Below, piece after piece: positions 60,493 to 64,000 of a stretch of 64,000 bases of DNA. The stretch comes from Microstegium vimineum (lineage: Eukaryota; Streptophyta; Magnoliopsida; Poales; Poaceae). The notes beneath the pieces are model-generated. The model did not search any database. It was not told where the DNA came from and saw only the letters and a list, made by a program, of their open reading frames with translations. The DNA is taken from NCBI GenBank assembly GCA_022036555.1, contig CM039139.1, positions 5,209,315-5,273,314 of the forward strand, read 5' to 3'. Position 1 is the first letter of the stretch. Every line of letters begins with the position of its first letter. The position numbers and the translations under genes are program-made.

Positions 60493-61163
60493 CTAAAATT
60501 CGGTGACCAGCGGAGGTGGGGGAAACTAAAATTCATCTATGCTCAACATAAAAAGACCGAGTTATTAGAAGCTTCCGTGCATCTCCGGGTGTTGACTCCA
60601 TATAGCCATATAGGACGAACAAGTTGGATCTACGCGCCATCAGAAAGAAAAAGGTCTTATTACAAGACGATGATGTTTACGTTCAGTTATAATATATTTC
60701 TTCCAGCAATCATGATCTACGAGTGAATGAAATGCTTATATATGTAATATGAAGTGAAGTCAGCCTCTAATTCCTCGTCAAGTCAGTCGTCGGACCTCGT
60801 CCTCAACGGCTCCAGCCCTCATTATTTCTCCCGCCTGTAATCCCTTTCCCGTTAGTTTTCTTGTCCTGCTGCACAGTTCATCACCATTTGGCGAGCTTTT
60901 CAGATAATTGTGCGTCGAGTGGGTTCTGCAGCATGACAGAGTCATAGAGAGTAGTTAATGGTAGTAATGTATACTGTATCATCAAATCGAGTCCGTGTGG
61001 ACGCACGCAATTACATGTACACGCGCGCAGAATTGTTCCTTGCTTCCATTTCACACAGAGATTGTATATATACAGGGCCTGTCACACGGAGATTAACACA
61101 TATATCATTACATGCTTAACTTAAGGCGATCGCTAGCAAAGCTGCGTTTCCCACGACGTAAGC

Positions 61164-61700
61164 ATGCATAAGCAGCTAGCCGTCCTGCTCGCGCTGCTTG
61201 CAGTTGCAGCGATGGCCATCTCTTGCCATGCCGCCACCGCTTCAGCGGTCAGGACGCAGGTGATCCACACCGATGCCGGGCGCGGCCTGACCCGCCGGGA
61301 GCTGCTGCAGCGCATGACGCGGCGCAGCAAGGCACGCGCCGCACGGTTCCTCGCCGGCAGCAGCTCCTCATCAGCCCCGGTGACCCCGGGGCAGCGCAAC
61401 GGCAGCGACCCCAGCACGGAGTACCTGGTGCACCTGGGCATCGGGACGCCGCCGCAGCCCGTGCAGCTGACGCTGGACACGGGCAGCGACCTCACGTGGA
61501 CGCAGTGCCGGCCCTGCGCCTCCTGCTTCCGCCAGGCGCTGCCGTACTTCGACCCCTCCCTCTCCTCCACGTTCCAGGAGCTCTCCTGCCGCGGTAACCA
61601 GACGACGACGAAGTCGCCGTGCGTCTACACCTACGGCTACGCTGACAACTCCACGACCAAGGGACAGATCGACGCGGAGACGTTCACGTTCGTGGCCGCT
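61164..61700 (+). pseudogene. Truncated nepenthesin-type aspartic protease
   Basis: The first 179 residues of a paralogue of the protease at 57033: signal peptide (about 1-22), propeptide with LTRRELLQRMTRRSKARAARFL, and catalytic Asp105 in DTGSDLTWTQC. Homology stops at FTFVAA, at about 61700, where copia sequence begins. The second catalytic aspartate and about 60 percent of the enzyme are missing, so it cannot be active. The Cys-rich insertion is about 12 residues shorter than in the neighbour and lacks two cysteines. The open frame runs on 56 codons into antisense copia sequence to a stop at 61866-61868. Confidence 0.9.
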
Positions 61701-63390
61701 GTCTGGATGAACTATCTTCAGATACTGCCTGTATCTGTCTTGCTCCATCCTGCACATTTTCAAGTACATTTACATCATCCATCACCACAAATTCCATGGG
61801 CTCTACTGCATCTGCTCCTGCAGACCAGTCCCAACTCACTGCTTCTTCAAACTTCACATCACGACTGATGACTAATTTCTGTTGTTTTGGATCAAACAAC
61901 CTATGTGCTTTACTCCCTTCCTCTACACCCAAGTAGATCATGGGATGACTCCTGTCCTCTAGCTTTTTCAGATGAGGTCCTACTGACTTTACATGAGCCA
62001 AGCATCCAAACACTTTTAAATGTCCTAGATGTGGCTTCATTCCCTTCCATTCTTCAAATGGGGTTTTGTCTACCAGAGCTTTTGTTGGCAGTCTATTCAG
62101 TAAATAAACTGAGTGCCTGACTGCCTCTCCCCAAAATTTCCCTGGCAAATTCATACTCTTGAGCAGTGACCTTGCCATCTCCATGACTGTCCTGTTCTTC
62201 CTTTCAACCACCCCATTCTGTTGTGGAGTATAAGGTGCAGTGAGATGCCTCTGTATTCCAGCAGAGTCACACACATCCTTAAACACACCAGACAGGAATT
62301 CTCCGCCTCTATTTGAACGAAGCACTTTAATCTTTTCACCAGTGATGTTTTCAACTTCAGCCTTATATTTGCAGAATGCTTCCAAAGCTTGATCTTTAGT
62401 TTTCAGTGTGTAACTATAGCTCCACCTAGTACTGTCATCAATTAACAACATGAAGTACTTATTCCCACCAGCTGTGGAAGGAGTTATAGGACCACACAAA
62501 TCCACATGAATCAATTCTAACACCTTTCTAGCTCTCCACTGAGTTGCATGGGGAAAAGGTGCTCTTGCCTGCTTTGCTGCCAAGCATGCTCTGCATAACT
62601 GATCAGGATGACTGATCTTTGGCACTCCCCCTGCCATACTCTTGTCACCCAATTGTTTCAGAGATTTAAAATTCACATGACCTAACCGACCATGCCACAA
62701 CCATGCTTCATCACCTACACTGGCTTGAAAGCATACTGGAACAGCTTGCATTAACTGAATTTTGTATAGTCTATTCAGTGTTCTATCAATCCTCATAATC
62801 AATCTAGCTGGATTTTTCTCAAACACCTCTAAGACATTATTATCCATCTCAATCCGATAGCAACATTCAGTTAATTGACCAAGACTGATTAGGTTACTAC
62901 GAAGCTTAGGAATGAAATACACCCCAGACAGCAACCATTGTTCCCCTGACTTGCACTGAAACAAAACAGTACCTTTTCCCTGAATTGCAACAGTAGAGCC
63001 ATCTCCGAACCGTACCTTGCCGGCGACCGTTTGATCCAGTTCCTTGAACTTCTTCACATCTCCGGTCATATGGTTGCTTGCTCCGTTGTCGAGGTACCAC
63101 ACATCTCCTGTGTCTTCACCTCCTCCTCCGGCAAGAAGGAGTTCCGGCTGGATCCCCTCCTGTTTCAGATGCACAGCACACTGCTGCTTATCTGAAACCA
63201 TCTGCGCGTGCTTGAACGGTCTCAGCTCCTCTGTTTCCGCAAGCATCAACGCAGGCTCAGTCTCCACGGCACGGGTATGATGCGCCTCTTCACCCTTCTT
63301 CTCCTCTTTGCACTGGTTAGCATAGTGACCATAGTTCTTACAGTTGAAACACTGTATATGGCTTTTGTCACGTTGCCACCATTGCCTTCT
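61701..63390 (-). pseudogene. Copia protease-integrase, C-terminally truncated
   Basis: The frame contains a CCHC zinc knuckle (C-x2-C-x4-H-x4-C, near 63350-63310), a protease site in the form WYLDNGASNHMTG, a GAG-pre-integrase segment and the integrase core. Counting from the Met at 63267, the catalytic triad is Asp256, Asn319 and Glu355. The spacing to the glutamate is correct, but the second acidic residue is Asn (codon 62313-62311), so the integrase should be inactive. The frame runs through the integrase C-terminal region and stops at 61684, inside protease-gene sequence. Confidence 0.85.
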
Positions 63391-64000
63391 CTACTCGGCG
63401 TACTCCCCCGTCCTCCGCCGCCACGACCGCGTCCTCTTCCACGAACACCTCCTCTCTCCGAGGACTCACCAGCATCACCATTCTTCTTACGCCGTGCCTC
63501 CCACTCGACCTGAGTGAGGAGCAATTGGCCCTGACCTTCTCCTGAAGCCTTCACAGCACTCCGTCGTGTTCGCTCATCGAACGTCTTCAACCGGCCCACA
63601 GCTTCCTCGAACGGCAATGTCTTCAGATCGTAAAATTGCTCAACACCGGCGACCACATTTAGGAACCGGTCAGGCACGGTGTCAAACAATTTTTGGACCA
63701 TGGAAACGTCATCAAGAGTTCCTCCGAGACTTGCATACCTCACCGACACCCCTGTCAGTTTCCCGGCATACTCATCCAGGCCTTCGTCTTCCTTCATCCG
63801 TAGCGCATCAAACTCATTCTTCAGAGTTCGCAACCTTGCCTCCTTGACGCGTTCAGCACCGACGAATCTGGCCTTCAAACAATCCCAAACTTCCTTCCCC
63901 GATTTCTTGCTGGCGACTTGCATCAAGAGATCATCCGGAGGGCACTGGAGCAGGTGCGCCCGCACCTTCTTGTCCTTCGCCTTCGCCGCCGCCGCCGCCG
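63388..64000 (-). pseudogene. Copia gag, incomplete at the window edge
   Basis: A UBN2-type gag domain (for example SGKEVWDCLKARFVGAERV) followed by an Arg/Gly-rich linker. The open frame continues past the right edge of the window through a GCC-repeat-encoded alanine run. It is one base out of frame with the zinc knuckle and pol; the shift falls at about 63388-63392. Copia elements normally carry gag and pol in one frame, so this is probably a one-base deletion. Confidence 0.82.

Larger units (their letters stand above)
58434..61163. other. Intergenic DNA between the protease paralogues
   Basis: Mostly transposon relics (listed separately at 59219 and 59650). TATATATA at 61065-61072, about 92 bp before the second protease ATG, is its likely TATA box. 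No other gene is recognised. Confidence 0.5.
61701..64000 (-). mobile_element. Truncated Ty1/copia retrotransposon, antisense
   Basis: Minus strand, reading from the right edge of the window: gag, protease, integrase, then an abrupt end at about 61700. Reverse transcriptase, RNase H and the 3' LTR are absent at this side; the 5' LTR, if any, lies beyond the window. The end is joined directly to the protease gene with no LTR or target duplication visible, so a deletion or recombination event, not simple insertion, made the junction. Confidence 0.88.

Overview
This window is nuclear DNA from a grass, most likely a panicoid such as sorghum, sugarcane or a relative; the species call is inference. 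The basis is GC-rich first exons with AT-rich introns, many Stowaway and Tourist MITEs, grass-type LTR retrotransposons, and the pairing of a plastid ribosomal protein S1 gene with a galactinol synthase gene. There is no operon structure, CRISPR array or recognisable tRNA or rRNA gene.

Layout. 1-9.7 kb has no recognisable gene; it is rich in the RY palindrome CATGCATG and in CTAGCTAG, with three microsatellites and a 40-bp tandem duplication. 9.78-13.98 kb (minus) is a complete seven-exon plastid RPS1 gene. 14-23 kb is intergenic: a Tourist MITE, a Stowaway MITE and a long LTR fragment. 23.38-24.61 kb (plus) is a complete three-exon galactinol synthase gene. 24.6-29.8 kb is intergenic, with a second Tourist MITE. 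29.77-35.37 kb is an LTR retrotransposon with both LTRs that carries only a decayed gag and no pol. 36.3-37.0 kb is a LINE remnant. 38.6-41.7 kb holds a TRIM-like miniature LTR element joined to a gypsy gag-protease fragment (minus). 42.14-45.62 kb (plus) is a soluble ABC ATPase gene of the ABCI19/20/21 type whose 3' end is altered. 45.6-54.4 kb is a nest: a GC-rich repeat block interrupted by a 3.9-kb solo LTR with a perfect target duplication and by a 1.06-kb hAT element with an 8-bp target duplication. At its right edge is the DYW end of a PPR gene that lacks its front. 57.03-58.43 kb (plus) is an intact intronless nepenthesin-type aspartic protease. 61.16-61.70 kb is the first third of a tandem paralogue, cut off by a truncated, antisense copia gag-pol that runs off the right edge.

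The probably functional genes are RPS1 (plastid translation), galactinol synthase (raffinose-family oligosaccharides) and the first aspartic protease. The ABC ATPase is doubtful, and the PPR and second protease are fragments. They share no evident pathway; this is an ordinary gene-poor grass interval enlarged by nested transposons. The most unusual signal is a strong enrichment of the pentamer CCGAT/ATCGG in the gag-only retrotransposon, confined in its LTR to the first 420 bp but spread through the whole internal region. Next are the RY cluster in the first 8 kb and the gene-breakpoint structures at 45-54 kb and 61.7 kb. All splice sites, counts and alignments were made by eye.
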